DNA of 34,391 bases from positions 1 to 34,391 of the forward strand of contig JABXKC010000035.1 in assembly GCA_013375495.1 (NCBI GenBank), in the 5' to 3' direction. Source of the DNA: Promethearchaeota archaeon (GTDB lineage Archaea > Asgardarchaeota > Lokiarchaeia > Sigynarchaeales > SOKP01). The position numbers were made by a program, and so were the translations under genes. This document shows, one piece after another, positions 14,724-24,050 of this stretch. Under the pieces are notes generated by a model, which worked only from the letters and a program-made list of their open reading frames with translations, did not search any database and had not been told where the DNA came from. Position 1 is the first letter of the stretch. Every line of letters starts with the position of its first letter.

Positions 14724-15518
14724 TTAACTCATTAACGGTAAAAAAATATATATAATTATGGTTCCAATCAATACAGTAATACCTAAAACTATTCTCCACG
14801 TTCCGAGGGATTTAAAGAAGTCCTCCATTTTCTGCAGTCCACGAAATTGTGCTGTCATCTCAGTTAATTTTTCTTTGTATTCTTTATCCTTCCCTTCTTT
14901 TCTTAACTGGACAAAGAGTTTAATTTCGGGAATTTGACTTAAAATAGCTACAATGTTTATTAAAATAGCATAAATTACATAATTAATGTCAAATGTACGG
15001 AGTAAAAACCAAGGAATCATCATCCACAACCATAAATAGGAAGCGAAAACAAGGCTACCTAACAAAGCAAATCCTAATAGGTTTCCTAGAATAATATTAA
15101 CAACAACTGCTAACCAATCGATAACTATTAAGCTCCCAAGCATTACGGAATGTCCTCGACCACCTTTGAATCGGTAATATATAGGCCAATTATGACCGAT
15201 AAGGCCAAATGCTGCAACGTAAAGAAAATAAGTTTCTGAGGGGAATATGAAAAATCTAAATAATATCAACGGAATAATAATTTTGAAAATATCAAGTATT
15301 CCAATTATAATTCCCCACTTAGTGCCTAAAATTATCGATGCTTTGTTCGCACCAGAACCCATCATTACTTTGAATCTTTCTTGAGAATTATCTAATTCGA
15401 TTTGAAGATCATCTAATGATTTCTTTGGAGCCTTAATTTTCAAAAAAATCCTAGAGAATGAAATGGAACCCAATAGATAACCGATTAATGATGAAAAAAA
15501 TATAAGTAAAAAATTCAT
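14724..15518 (-). CDS. PlsY-type glycerol-3-phosphate acyltransferase family membrane protein
   Basis: A 264-residue multi-pass membrane protein with the three conserved parts of bacterial PlsY: GYLLGSISFS (13-22), GSGANKAS (54-61, for GSxNxGATN) and GHNWPIYYRFKGGRGH (108-123, for GHxFPxFxxFxGGKG). PlsY transfers an acyl group from acyl phosphate to glycerol-3-phosphate to make bacterial-type ester phospholipids. In an archaeon with ether lipids its acceptor or donor may differ. Changes within the second motif (Ala-Asn-Lys-Ala) may bear on specificity. The C-terminal part, with a charged cytoplasmic loop and a last helix (residues about 245-262), is longer than in bacterial PlsY (about 200 residues). 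It sits 11 bases after a PEP-synthase-like gene and before an ABC exporter. Confidence 0.85.
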   Translation of the reverse strand: MNFLLIFFSSLIGYLLGSISFSRIFLKIKAPKKSLDDLQIELDNSQERFKVMMGSGANKASIILGTKWGIIIGILDIFKIIIPLILFRFFIFPSETYFLYVAAFGLIGHNWPIYYRFKGGRGHSVMLGSLIVIDWLAVVVNIILGNLLGFALLGSLVFASYLWLWMMIPWFLLRTFDINYVIYAILINIVAILSQIPEIKLFVQLRKEGKDKEYKEKLTEMTAQFRGLQKMEDFFKSLGTWRIVLGITVLIGTIIIYIFLPLMS

Positions 15519-15529
15519 TATTATCCTCT

Positions 15530-17962
15530 CTAATGTTTTTTAAGAATTTCATCTTTAACTAAATTATCTAAATTAAAGTTATCATTTAATATTGATATTT
15601 TTCCTTTAAAAGCATCTACAGCAACCATCATATTGTCTTTTAGTATAGTTGCACCCTCAACAGAAACTACAGCGGGTATTTTATATTCTCTCGCAACAAT
15701 TGAAGCATGAGATAGAATTCCTCCTGACTCTGAAATAACAGCTCCTGCTTTAATAAATAAAGGCGTCCAACTTACATCGGAGTAAGGGATAGCTATTATA
15801 TCCCCATCGTTAATTTTATCCATATCATTAATCCCGTTGATTATTTTAACCGGTCCAATATAAAATCCCTTTGAGGTTGGTGTCCCCATAAGTTCATTGT
15901 TAATTTTATCTTGATTTATAGGTTCTGGTAAATTATCATCATATATGATATCTGGAAGATGGAAATTTGCATATTTTTTCATTTCTGTTTTTCTCTTAAG
16001 AATCATGTTTTGCATATTAAATGCAATTTCATTGTTTTCAGCAAGTTCTTTCACTTCTTCAAATTTTAAATAAAAAATGTCATCTTTTTCCTTAATGAGC
16101 TGTTTAGTGAGGAAAATTTCACTAATTCTCAGAAAAAATTTTCTAAATAGCCCATATCCATAACTATAAAGATTTGTAACTGATAGCCTATATTCAAGGT
16201 ATTTTATAGCTCTGTTAAATAACATGCTTGATAAAGGAGAGTTAAAAATTTCTTGTTTTATTTTTGGTAATTCTTGTTTGTCAATTTTTTTTATTTTGGG
16301 ATCTTTATAATCTCTAACCATTTTAAATATCAAATCAGGAGTTTCGCTCCATGAAGATTCTGAAAAATCATTCCCATTGTCCCGAAGATATCCAAATTCT
16401 GAAAGAAATCGCTGAAAAGATTCAAAAATCTTAGTTTCTTTATACTTTTTATGGAAAGCTTCATAATTCATTTCTTTATTAAACTCTGGTAATTTATTAA
16501 TCTCTTTATATAGTTTTGAAATTTGAGAACGCGGATCTAGATTATTTAATCGGTTATTAACGACTGAGAAATCTAAATTTTCAAATTTTATATTTTTCTT
16601 ATTTAATTTACTTTTCAAGAATTTGTTATAAACATTATTAAGGATTTGAGTAATTATAACCACATAAGACGCTTTAGTATTTATTTTGAATAAACGATAA
16701 ATAATTGCAAACACCTCATCTTCATCCAACTCATCAAGTTTTATATTGTTTATCTCGGTATATGTTTTTTTGTTTGATCTAAGAAATTTTTCAATTGTTT
16801 TTGAAAAATTAAACATTTTTAGGCAAAAAATGACTATTCTTGGTAAATAAAAAAGAGTTCGACCGGATGGTTTAAAAGAAGGTTTATCCTTACCTTCACT
16901 ATCTATACCAGCGAGATTTTCTAATAAATCTCTCGGCATTCCTAGTAATTCAAAGATATCGCCCATAATTTTCATGTTAAAATAAGCCCTATAATAAAAT
17001 GGATGGGCAAGGTTATATATATCGATATTTTTAGCAGAAGAACCAATTAATTCCTCAAAAATATGTTTCCAAGACATACATACCACAGGGATGTTTACTG
17101 ACCAAATTAATGGTTTTATCATTCCAGGAAGCATTTGTCTCGAAAGCTTGTTAGAATAAAGTTTATTATTTTTAAGAGTGGTAATTTGTCTTAATTGGAT
17201 CCAATAAAGATTTCTTCCATCATGTGCCCATTCCAAATCTAAAGGTTTTCCATATTTCTTAGCAATTTTCCTTGATTCTTGTACAATTTTAGTAATAAAA
17301 TCTATTTTAATTTCATAATCAAACGGTTTTTCAATCCAATCACCCCATTTGTTAATCCATCTTTCTGGTGTTTTTCCTAATTGAACTAAATTATCGCCTA
17401 ATCCTTTTACAGACTCAATTATAGTTTCATTTAATCCTGTGACAGGATTTCTGGTAAAAACTACCCCAGAATACTCGGGAAAGACCATTTCTTGAATGAT
17501 GACACTCATTCTTATTTTATCATTAGTTTGAGCAAATTCTTTACTATATGTTTGAGTTTTATTAGTATCTTGGGAATTCCAAACCTTGATTATACTTTCT
17601 ATAATACTGTCTAATCCCTTCTGGTTCAGAAAAGTTTCAAATTGCCCTGCATAAGAAAAATCTGAATCATCTTCAATATCTGCTGAAGATCTTATAGAAT
17701 AATATTTTTGCTCATCTATATAATAGTTCAATTCCTTCCTTAAATTAGATAATACCTTATCTGCATTAGATTGATAATCATCAAATGATTTATGACTGCA
17801 AATAATGGTCTTTGGGGTTTTAAATCCCTTTTTGTGAAGAAATTGTAAATTTATAGCTTTATTTCCAATTTTATCTTTAATTTTAGGTTGCTCAAGTTTA
17901 AAGATATATTGAATATTATTTTTATAAAATTCTTGTAGTTCTAATACCCTGCCATTTCTCAT
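15530..17962 (-). CDS. PEP synthase-like / rifampicin-phosphotransferase-like phosphotransferase
   Basis: An 810-residue protein with an N-terminal PPDK-type ATP-grasp region (GNKAINL near residue 35, YSIRSSADIEDDS-x-x-S-YAGQFET near 92-112, VIIQEMVFPEYSGVVFTRNP, and LEWAHDG). A roughly 350-residue middle part of no known type follows, then a C-terminal swivelling domain with the phospho-His motif ESGGILSHASIVARE (His about residue 752). The PEP-binding TIM barrel of true PEP synthase is missing. This order (ATP-grasp, substrate domain, His domain last) is that of rifampicin phosphotransferase, which moves the beta phosphate of ATP through the His to an acceptor alcohol. The ATG at 17962 is preferred to a TTG three codons earlier. 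It is the first gene of the operon with PlsY and the ABC exporter. Confidence 0.85.
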   Translation of the reverse strand: MRNGRVLELQEFYKNNIQYIFKLEQPKIKDKIGNKAINLQFLHKKGFKTPKTIICSHKSFDDYQSNADKVLSNLRKELNYYIDEQKYYSIRSSADIEDDSDFSYAGQFETFLNQKGLDSIIESIIKVWNSQDTNKTQTYSKEFAQTNDKIRMSVIIQEMVFPEYSGVVFTRNPVTGLNETIIESVKGLGDNLVQLGKTPERWINKWGDWIEKPFDYEIKIDFITKIVQESRKIAKKYGKPLDLEWAHDGRNLYWIQLRQITTLKNNKLYSNKLSRQMLPGMIKPLIWSVNIPVVCMSWKHIFEELIGSSAKNIDIYNLAHPFYYRAYFNMKIMGDIFELLGMPRDLLENLAGIDSEGKDKPSFKPSGRTLFYLPRIVIFCLKMFNFSKTIEKFLRSNKKTYTEINNIKLDELDEDEVFAIIYRLFKINTKASYVVIITQILNNVYNKFLKSKLNKKNIKFENLDFSVVNNRLNNLDPRSQISKLYKEINKLPEFNKEMNYEAFHKKYKETKIFESFQRFLSEFGYLRDNGNDFSESSWSETPDLIFKMVRDYKDPKIKKIDKQELPKIKQEIFNSPLSSMLFNRAIKYLEYRLSVTNLYSYGYGLFRKFFLRISEIFLTKQLIKEKDDIFYLKFEEVKELAENNEIAFNMQNMILKRKTEMKKYANFHLPDIIYDDNLPEPINQDKINNELMGTPTSKGFYIGPVKIINGINDMDKINDGDIIAIPYSDVSWTPLFIKAGAVISESGGILSHASIVAREYKIPAVVSVEGATILKDNMMVAVDAFKGKISILNDNFNLDNLVKDEILKKH

Positions 17963-18286
17963 TTTAATCAATCACACAATTTTTTTAATAAAAAGCAGTA
18001 GTTAAAGAATTCGTCTTAAAATTATAAATCAACACCCAGTATCCTTATTCATTTTTTAAGCTTCAATAATTTAACAATAATCAAAGAAGAAAGTTTAATA
18101 TTTAAATACTTGATTTTTTCTGCGTATTTATCATTTTCATTTTAGTTTATAAAATATAAAAACCTTGGATTTTACACACAAATCAATCATATATGTGTTC
18201 AGATTTATTACTTTGCGCTTACTTTGAAGAATAAAATGGATAAAAGCAATATTTATATATTAAATAATAACATTTAGATTTGAGAT
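17963..18286. other. Divergent promoter region
   Basis: About 320 bases between the minus-strand operon and the secreted esterase. On the plus strand TTTATATATTAAA (18252-18264) is a good TATA box about 28 bases before the esterase ATG, implying a leaderless or near-leaderless transcript. On the minus strand there are several TATA-like blocks in the very AT-rich 18080-18150 section, none clearly the best. No gene is visible. Confidence 0.5.
18252..18264 (+). promoter_or_regulatory. TATA box of the esterase gene
   Basis: TTTATATATTAAA lies with its centre about 29 bases upstream of the ATG at 18287, preceded by AAGCAA, which could serve as a BRE. The spacing predicts that transcription begins within a few bases of the start codon. 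Confidence 0.55.
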
Positions 18287-19630
18287 ATGAATAAAAAAAT
18301 ATTATCGCTTTGCTTGATAATGTTAATTTTTCTTATTTTTCCTCAATTTGCTATTGAGGAGCAATCAATTATTGATAAAAGTCTTCTAAATTCTACAGGT
18401 CCTGAATATCCTGGTATGACTATGATTGAGTGGGAGCTGCTCGAATGTCCAGGAGATAATCGCCATATAATAATGTATATTCCGGATAGTTATGACCCTG
18501 CTAATGCAAGTGCAGTTGTCTGGTCTTTACATGGAATGACCCAACATATAGATCAAAGCCAATTTTTTATCTATCCTGGCTACATACAAGGATCTAATTG
18601 TTATCAATTGGCAGATTATGGGAATGCCATTGTTATAGTTCCACAAGGTTATAATGGTCCAATTTTTAATGGTTTTGGGTGGAATTCCTCCAACCCGAAT
18701 CCAGATAATGAAGATGTGGAGTTTTTCAGATGGTTTATAGATGATTACTTGATTAATAATACTGTAGGAGATTTTGGAATATTAAATATTAATCGAAGAC
18801 GAATTTATATAGGAGGCTATTCAATGGGGGGTATGATTAATACCTGTGCTGGAAAAATTACGAATGGGGAATATTATGCAGCTATGTATCACCTATCAGG
18901 TGGAAAATATTTTAATGAATCCCTAAATGTTACTAGAAAATATCCTGCACATGTTGTAATTGGAGAAGAAGACACCATTTCAGGTGAATCTACCCAGATG
19001 CTGATAAATACCTACAGTAGCAATAGTCACCCCTATCATTATCAAGAATATTCTGGAATAACACACATGGATGCTATGATTACTCAAAATATTGATCCCT
19101 TTCATAGCCCTAAAACTTATTTTGAAGAATGTTGGGATTGGTTAATTCAATGGGCTTTAAATAATGAGGCAACATTAGTTAATGGTAAAGCTGAAAAAAA
19201 TATAGATTCTCATAAATTTTCGGTATTATGGAAAGATTCTGATAATGATGATCCTCGGTATGGAATTACAGCTATTATAGATAGTGTAAGATTTACCCTT
19301 ACAAAAGAGAATCCAAATGATTTAGATAACACAGATGGTTGTTGGTATTCAACTACAATTTTGGATTCTGAATTAGGTAATGGATTCCATTCTTATTATT
19401 TTGAAGGGATAGAAGGAGATCATTATGGTCCTTATCATGTGATTAAAGCGGGTCAAGGGCCATTCAGTAAATCAATAGCCAATACTGAAGTTTATAATTT
19501 TACTATTACTTCAGCGAATCCGTCTATTCCTGAGAAAAATTCAGTACCAAGTTATCCTTTTTTATTGTTTTTGTTTACTTTCTTAATTTGTATTGGGATA
19601 TTGATTAAAAAATCAAAAAAAAAAATATAA
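18287..19630 (+). CDS. Secreted, C-terminally anchored esterase (alpha/beta hydrolase)
   Basis: A 447-residue extracytoplasmic enzyme. It opens with a signal peptide (basic MNKK, then a hydrophobic core to about residue 22) and ends with a hydrophobic helix and basic stop-transfer tail (YPFLLFLFTFLICIGILI, KKSKKK), so the catalytic part is held on the outer face of the membrane. The hydrolase domain has an oxyanion segment WSLHGMTQ (79-86), nucleophile GGYSMGG (Ser179), a candidate Asp in GEEDTIS and His in GITHMDAM. This arrangement resembles the PHB depolymerase/feruloyl esterase group. Residues from about 295 to 415 form a beta-rich domain of unknown type. It stands alone with its own TATA box. 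Confidence 0.82.
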   Translation: MNKKILSLCLIMLIFLIFPQFAIEEQSIIDKSLLNSTGPEYPGMTMIEWELLECPGDNRHIIMYIPDSYDPANASAVVWSLHGMTQHIDQSQFFIYPGYIQGSNCYQLADYGNAIVIVPQGYNGPIFNGFGWNSSNPNPDNEDVEFFRWFIDDYLINNTVGDFGILNINRRRIYIGGYSMGGMINTCAGKITNGEYYAAMYHLSGGKYFNESLNVTRKYPAHVVIGEEDTISGESTQMLINTYSSNSHPYHYQEYSGITHMDAMITQNIDPFHSPKTYFEECWDWLIQWALNNEATLVNGKAEKNIDSHKFSVLWKDSDNDDPRYGITAIIDSVRFTLTKENPNDLDNTDGCWYSTTILDSELGNGFHSYYFEGIEGDHYGPYHVIKAGQGPFSKSIANTEVYNFTITSANPSIPEKNSVPSYPFLLFLFTFLICIGILIKKSKKKI

Positions 19631-19870
19631 TAAACGAAATTCTGTTCCAACTAATCCTAGTGTATGAGATAGATGATTTGAAATAAGTTAATCCAGAGTC
19701 TAATTCTCTAATATTCATAAAATTCACCTTATAATGAATAATTATTTGAAGTTTTTTATTAATTATTCTCAGATACTTGGAAAAGATTAGAATTCGAAAA
19801 ATATTTGAATTTTTATTAGCAGAAAGTTTAAAACCAAGAGAATGGTTATCATAATAAAGGAAGTAGGAAA

Positions 19871-20359
19871 ATGACAAAGATATTAATAGTTTATTATTCC
19901 CTTACGGGTAACACGCAGTTTATTGCGGAAACTCTAAGGGATACAATTGAAGCCGATATTCTCGAATTAAAACCTATTAAAGAGCTTAAAGCTGATAGCG
20001 GTACAAGATTTATGTGGGGCGGTTTTCAGTCTACCATGAAAAAAAAACCAGAATTAATGGATTTTGATATCAATCCCCTCGCATACGATCTTATAATTCT
20101 TGGTACACCGGTATGGGCATGGAACATTAGTCCTCCTATGCGTTCATTCTTATCCAAATTTGACCTAACAAATAAAAAAGTAGCACTTTGGATGTGTCAC
20201 GCAGGAGATGGGATAAAAGCAATGGGCAGATTCAAGGAGACTCTAAAGAGTGCCGATATTGTTGAAAACATAACTTTTCAAGAGCCATTAAAAAAAGAAT
20301 CTGATAAAAATAAGGAAAAAGCAATTGCTTGGATAAAAGAAGTCGCTTTAAAGGTGTGA
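19871..20359 (+). CDS. Flavodoxin
   Basis: A 162-residue flavodoxin with a canonical phosphate loop YYSLTGNTQFIAE (residues 8-20), a second FMN loop TPVWAWNISPPMRSF (about 79-93), and the third strand ALWMCHAGDGI. All FMN-contacting loops look intact, unlike the homologue at 5594. It should serve as a one-electron carrier or FMN-dependent quinone-reductase-like protein in the cytoplasm. GGAAGTAGGAAA precedes the ATG. It is convergent with the UPF0016 gene, with a small hairpin between the stops. This is the third flavodoxin-fold gene of the window. Confidence 0.92.
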   Translation: MTKILIVYYSLTGNTQFIAETLRDTIEADILELKPIKELKADSGTRFMWGGFQSTMKKKPELMDFDINPLAYDLIILGTPVWAWNISPPMRSFLSKFDLTNKKVALWMCHAGDGIKAMGRFKETLKSADIVENITFQEPLKKESDKNKEKAIAWIKEVALKV

Positions 20360-20380
20360 TTTGATTTGGGACAATTTAAA

Positions 20381-20403
20381 AACCTCTTGAAATTTAGGAG
20401 GTT
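20381..20403 (-). terminator. Hairpin between flavodoxin and UPF0016 genes
   Basis: AACCTC (20381-20386) pairs with GAGGTT (20398-20403) around an 11-base loop. On the minus strand the stem begins at the UPF0016 stop codon and is followed by a short U-rich stretch (TTTAAATTG). The stem is short; a terminator for the minus-strand gene is likely but not certain. Confidence 0.45.
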
Positions 20404-21052
20404 AAAAAGCACTTATCAAAACCAATACACCCACTAAGATAAAAATAGATACAGCGACCACTTTAAGATAAAATTTAGGAACTTTTTTAGCGATTGCGGC
20501 ACCTGCAAAAATACCGATCCAAGCCACGCTAACAAGAGCTAAAAAAGCGCCTAACCACACTTCGAACGGAGCAGCATGGATTGAAGCAAGGGTTATCGTT
20601 AGAAGTTGGGTTTTATCTCCCAATTCCATAAGAAATATAAAACCAAATCCTGCGAGGTATGGATTTTTCTTAAGCCACATGAACTTAGTTGCTTCCTTAG
20701 ATTCTATTTCTTCTTTTTTATTATTCCTTTCTTTCATACTTTCATTGTCAGAGATTAATTTTCGCTCATTTAGATAAAGAGATTTTATGTTCCGTAATTC
20801 AAATAAGCCAATAGCAATAAAAAGCAATCCAGAAATTAGTGATATAATCCCTAAAGGAATAAACGCTGTAATTAACGACCCAAAAAGTATTCCTATAGTT
20901 ACGATTAAAGCAAATCCGAGAGTCGCACCGATTCCCACTTTATAGAACTTTTTATACTCTAAAGCGAGGTTAAACACAATTAATTGCGTTTTATCTCCTA
21001 GCTCTCCGATAAACAAAATGCCATAAGTAATAAGTATAACTGCTATATCCAT
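20402..21052 (-). CDS. GDT1/TMEM165 (UPF0016) family cation transporter
   Basis: A 216-residue membrane protein with two homologous halves of three helices. Each half carries the family motif E-L-G-D-K-T-Q-L (about residues 17-24 and 142-149), which forms the cation site. A charged cytoplasmic linker (residues about 100-128, rich in Glu, Lys and Asn) joins the halves. Members of this family exchange Mn2+ or Ca2+ for protons, including MneA in Vibrio and Gdt1 in yeast. Direction and ion cannot be read from the sequence, but manganese export is the common bacterial role. Transcribed alone, it is convergent with the flavodoxin and divergent from the GPH symporter. Confidence 0.93.
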   Translation of the reverse strand: MDIAVILITYGILFIGELGDKTQLIVFNLALEYKKFYKVGIGATLGFALIVTIGILFGSLITAFIPLGIISLISGLLFIAIGLFELRNIKSLYLNERKLISDNESMKERNNKKEEIESKEATKFMWLKKNPYLAGFGFIFLMELGDKTQLLTITLASIHAAPFEVWLGAFLALVSVAWIGIFAGAAIAKKVPKFYLKVVAVSIFILVGVLVLISAF

Positions 21053-21230
21053 TAATGATTGAATATAAAATTACAGATAAATTTACTTGATTTTTTTTTC
21101 AGTTATTATACCTATTAAGAAATAGTATTGAATATGATAGATTGATCGAACCATATTATTAAACTTCTTCAAAAGATATTTTTTTTCGTTTTTGATCAAT
21201 TTTTAAATCCATGCAAAATTGTATGAGATC

Positions 21231-22634
21231 ATGTCCAATGAAAAATTATCGTTGAAGTCAAAATTTGCTTTTGGCGGTCTTGGAGCGGGTATTGGTTTAC
21301 CTTCTCAAATTGCGTTTTCAGCTATAACTTTCTTTTACAATACGATGTTAGGATTAAGTACTGAGTTGACTGGAATCGCTTGGCTAATTTTTTCGGTTTG
21401 GAACGCGATTAACGACCCGTTGTTTGGATTCATTGAAGATCGCACTAAATCAGAAAAGTATGGCAGGAGGATCCCTTACATAAGATTTGGTGCTCCTCTT
21501 TATGGAATTGCATTTATCTTCTGTTGGATTCCTCTTGTAGATGTTAATGACCAATTTGCGTTGTTTTTCAATTTAACTATTGTTCTATTTATTTTTGACA
21601 CATTATTTACGATATTAGGACTCATAAATTTTACACTTCCGGCTGAAATGGCAATAACCGCAAAGGAAAGAGCTAATTTATTAGTATATGGCGCAGCTAT
21701 TTCTTCTATTTCATATGTAATTGCTTTTATATTACCTCTTTTGTTTTTAACGGGAAATGAATCACCAACTGCTGCTTTAGAATTTCTCGTAGTAATGATA
21801 TTTGTGGGAGTTATTTGTGCAGGAATATTATTCGTAAGCAGTTTTTACTTGAAAGAGAACAAATATACGCAAATGGAAGAGACGCTCCCGGTTATTAAGG
21901 GAATAAAAGAGACGTTTAAAAACACTCCTTTTTTAATTTACGAAGTCTCTAACTTCTCTTTCACATTCGCTCAGACAATCCTTACTACTGCTATATTTTA
22001 CTACGTTAATTACGTGTTAATTTTGTCTGGTTTCATGGCCACACTTCCATTACTATTAGTGTTCGTTATGATATTTGCCTTCTTTGTGGTTTTTAATAGA
22101 TTAGTAGCAAAATATGGAGTAAAAAAAACCTATGTTTTAGCATTGGTTTGGTCAGGGATAAGCTTTCTTCTGACTTTTTTCGTTGGATGGACTATTTACT
22201 TTGCCATAATCGGATTTGTTCTCATAGGTATTGGATTTTCAGGTTTCATGCTTACAAACCAAGTAGTTATAGCTGACATTGTCGACTATGACGAAACAAG
22301 AACTGGAAAGCGCAGGGAAACAACTTATTCAGGTATCAACGCACTAATTACCAAACCAGCAATCTCCATTGCAAATTGGTTGTTTTTATTGATAATAAAC
22401 AACTTTGGATTTGATTTGGAACAAAGGATTCAACCTTTCTCTGCTCAATTGGGTATAATGATTGGATTCTCGCTAATTCCGGCTATATTTTTAATATTTA
22501 GTTCGATTGTAATGCTTTTTTATCCCTTAGACGGCCCTCAATGGCTTGCCCAAAAAGCAGAATTGATCAAAATTCATGAGAAAAAAGAACTCGACTACCT
22601 AAAGTATGTAGAAGAAAAACAGAAGGGAAAATAG
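21231..22634 (+). CDS. GPH-family (glycoside-pentoside-hexuronide) cation symporter
   Basis: A 467-residue transporter with about twelve helices. The segments W-N-A-I-N-D-P-L-F-G-F-I-x-D-R-T (near residues 57-73) and K-Y-G-R-R-I-P-Y-I (about 77-86) are hallmarks of the GPH branch of the MFS, known from MelB and XylP. The later D-I-V-D-Y-D-E-T-x-T-G-x-R-R-E-x-T-Y-S-G segment is also typical. The expected role is uptake of a sugar or glycoside with Na+ or H+. The ATG at 21231 is used because the TTG four codons earlier has no support. Its TAG stop is 24 bases from the stop of the convergent DUF362 gene. Confidence 0.9.
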   Translation: MSNEKLSLKSKFAFGGLGAGIGLPSQIAFSAITFFYNTMLGLSTELTGIAWLIFSVWNAINDPLFGFIEDRTKSEKYGRRIPYIRFGAPLYGIAFIFCWIPLVDVNDQFALFFNLTIVLFIFDTLFTILGLINFTLPAEMAITAKERANLLVYGAAISSISYVIAFILPLLFLTGNESPTAALEFLVVMIFVGVICAGILFVSSFYLKENKYTQMEETLPVIKGIKETFKNTPFLIYEVSNFSFTFAQTILTTAIFYYVNYVLILSGFMATLPLLLVFVMIFAFFVVFNRLVAKYGVKKTYVLALVWSGISFLLTFFVGWTIYFAIIGFVLIGIGFSGFMLTNQVVIADIVDYDETRTGKRRETTYSGINALITKPAISIANWLFLLIINNFGFDLEQRIQPFSAQLGIMIGFSLIPAIFLIFSSIVMLFYPLDGPQWLAQKAELIKIHEKKELDYLKYVEEKQKGK

Positions 22635-22658
22635 CTGTTTTATAAAACCAGTGCTTCT

Positions 22659-23930
22659 TTAAAATCTAAATACCCTCTGGAGTAAGTAAACAATCCAAGT
22701 CTTAATTAACTTCGGATAAGATATATATTGAAAATAAGGATTGTTAGGTAATTTCGTCTTTAGAGATATGTTAAATATTGCTTTGATGTAATCGGGGGGA
22801 CACCCTTCAAAATATACTCCGTATTTCTTATATTTTCTAGCACAATCCCCATATACGATGGTTTTCTTTTTTTCTAATTTTTTGAGTTCTTCCTCAGGAA
22901 TATCAAGATCTTTTCCCACAATAATCGTCATCCCAGTTAAAACATCCCATCCTAAATTTCTACCGTAAGAATCCAAGTAGGAGCGAATAAAAGCTACGCA
23001 ACCCTGATTGCAGATGTCTTCACCTTTATAGACTTTGAGTCCAGGATGCACGTTTAAATTTAAGTCTGGACCACTAAAATGTTTTCTCTTGGAATCTAAA
23101 TATGCTTTGTTAGTCATTTCCACCTCGTTAATATCTAACGGACCAATACCACGCTCATTAAGTAGTTTCAGGTGCCTTACTTCATTCGGGTCTTTTTCCA
23201 TTAGATAACAACAAACAACATCAACAGCCAAACAGTTGCTACCTACGATTAACATGCTTGTTTTTACCGGATCGGTTTCGGAGGGACCATTCCCTTCTCC
23301 CGATACTATAGCATCAGTTATAACGAGGTCTGGTTGACGAATCAATGCAATATCTGCTAAGTGCTCGTGAAGCCTATCATCATGATATCTCAACCTTTCT
23401 TTCTTGGAAATCAAACCTAAGTTGTTCTTAACACTCAAGGTAACTCCTGCATAATTATTTCCTTTTAGCTTCGGTATCGATACGAAGTAATCAATAGTCT
23501 CATCAAGCAACATTTTTGGATATTTAATCGCGTGGCCTTTAATAAAAGGATTTTTAATCGCTACGCTCTTCATAGCCTTCTCGTCTAAATAGCAGAATAT
23601 GACATTTTGAATGCCTTCAACGGCTTCCTTTATTCCCACCATTGCGAATGTATATCTTGCTCTTCCCATCGTTCTATGTTCTGCGATGATTATCTTACCT
23701 GCTCTTCGCTCCGAAAAAACCCGTGCAACTCCAGCAACTAACGCTATGTGCGTGTTTGTTGCAATCGTTCTATCCTGATCATCTACAGGGAATACAAAAG
23801 ATGGCTTTAAAAAAATGGTCTTGTCTACAAAATCGATTTCTTGCTTGTCTAAATACGTTCCTACCTTTCTCGTTATCTCATCGCTGTCGTATTTCTCCTG
23901 TGGAATTATAGTAACTTGATACTTGGACAT
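22659..23930 (-). CDS. DUF362 domain protein
   Basis: A 423-residue soluble protein of the DUF362 family, whose biochemical role is unclear although relatives carry iron-sulfur domains. Visible hallmarks are F-L-K-P-S-F near residue 41, a middle IPKLKGNNYAGVTLSVKNNLG segment, the DAIVSGEGNGP loop, and a C-terminal E-G-C-P-P-D. Cysteines in DICNQGC and YGDCARK could bind a metal, but no ferredoxin motif is present. It follows the UbiA gene on the same strand with a gap of 120 bases. Both could belong to lipid or quinone metabolism, but this is a guess from position only. Confidence 0.85.
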   Translation of the reverse strand: MSKYQVTIIPQEKYDSDEITRKVGTYLDKQEIDFVDKTIFLKPSFVFPVDDQDRTIATNTHIALVAGVARVFSERRAGKIIIAEHRTMGRARYTFAMVGIKEAVEGIQNVIFCYLDEKAMKSVAIKNPFIKGHAIKYPKMLLDETIDYFVSIPKLKGNNYAGVTLSVKNNLGLISKKERLRYHDDRLHEHLADIALIRQPDLVITDAIVSGEGNGPSETDPVKTSMLIVGSNCLAVDVVCCYLMEKDPNEVRHLKLLNERGIGPLDINEVEMTNKAYLDSKRKHFSGPDLNLNVHPGLKVYKGEDICNQGCVAFIRSYLDSYGRNLGWDVLTGMTIIVGKDLDIPEEELKKLEKKKTIVYGDCARKYKKYGVYFEGCPPDYIKAIFNISLKTKLPNNPYFQYISYPKLIKTWIVYLLQRVFRF

Positions 23931-24050
23931 AAATTACCCTCTTCTATATAAGAAGTTAAGTTTCTCCAATATATAAGACTTCCCGTTTATTTGAAATAGT
24001 AAAAACTAAATAGAAATTAAAAAAAAAAATTATGGATTAGTAGAAATTCC

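Noticed and set aside
19605..19877. 90-codon minus-strand ORF between esterase and flavodoxin
   Set aside because: Very AT-rich with composition like intergenic DNA, overlapping the ends of real genes on the other strand, with no ribosome site or recognisable pattern.
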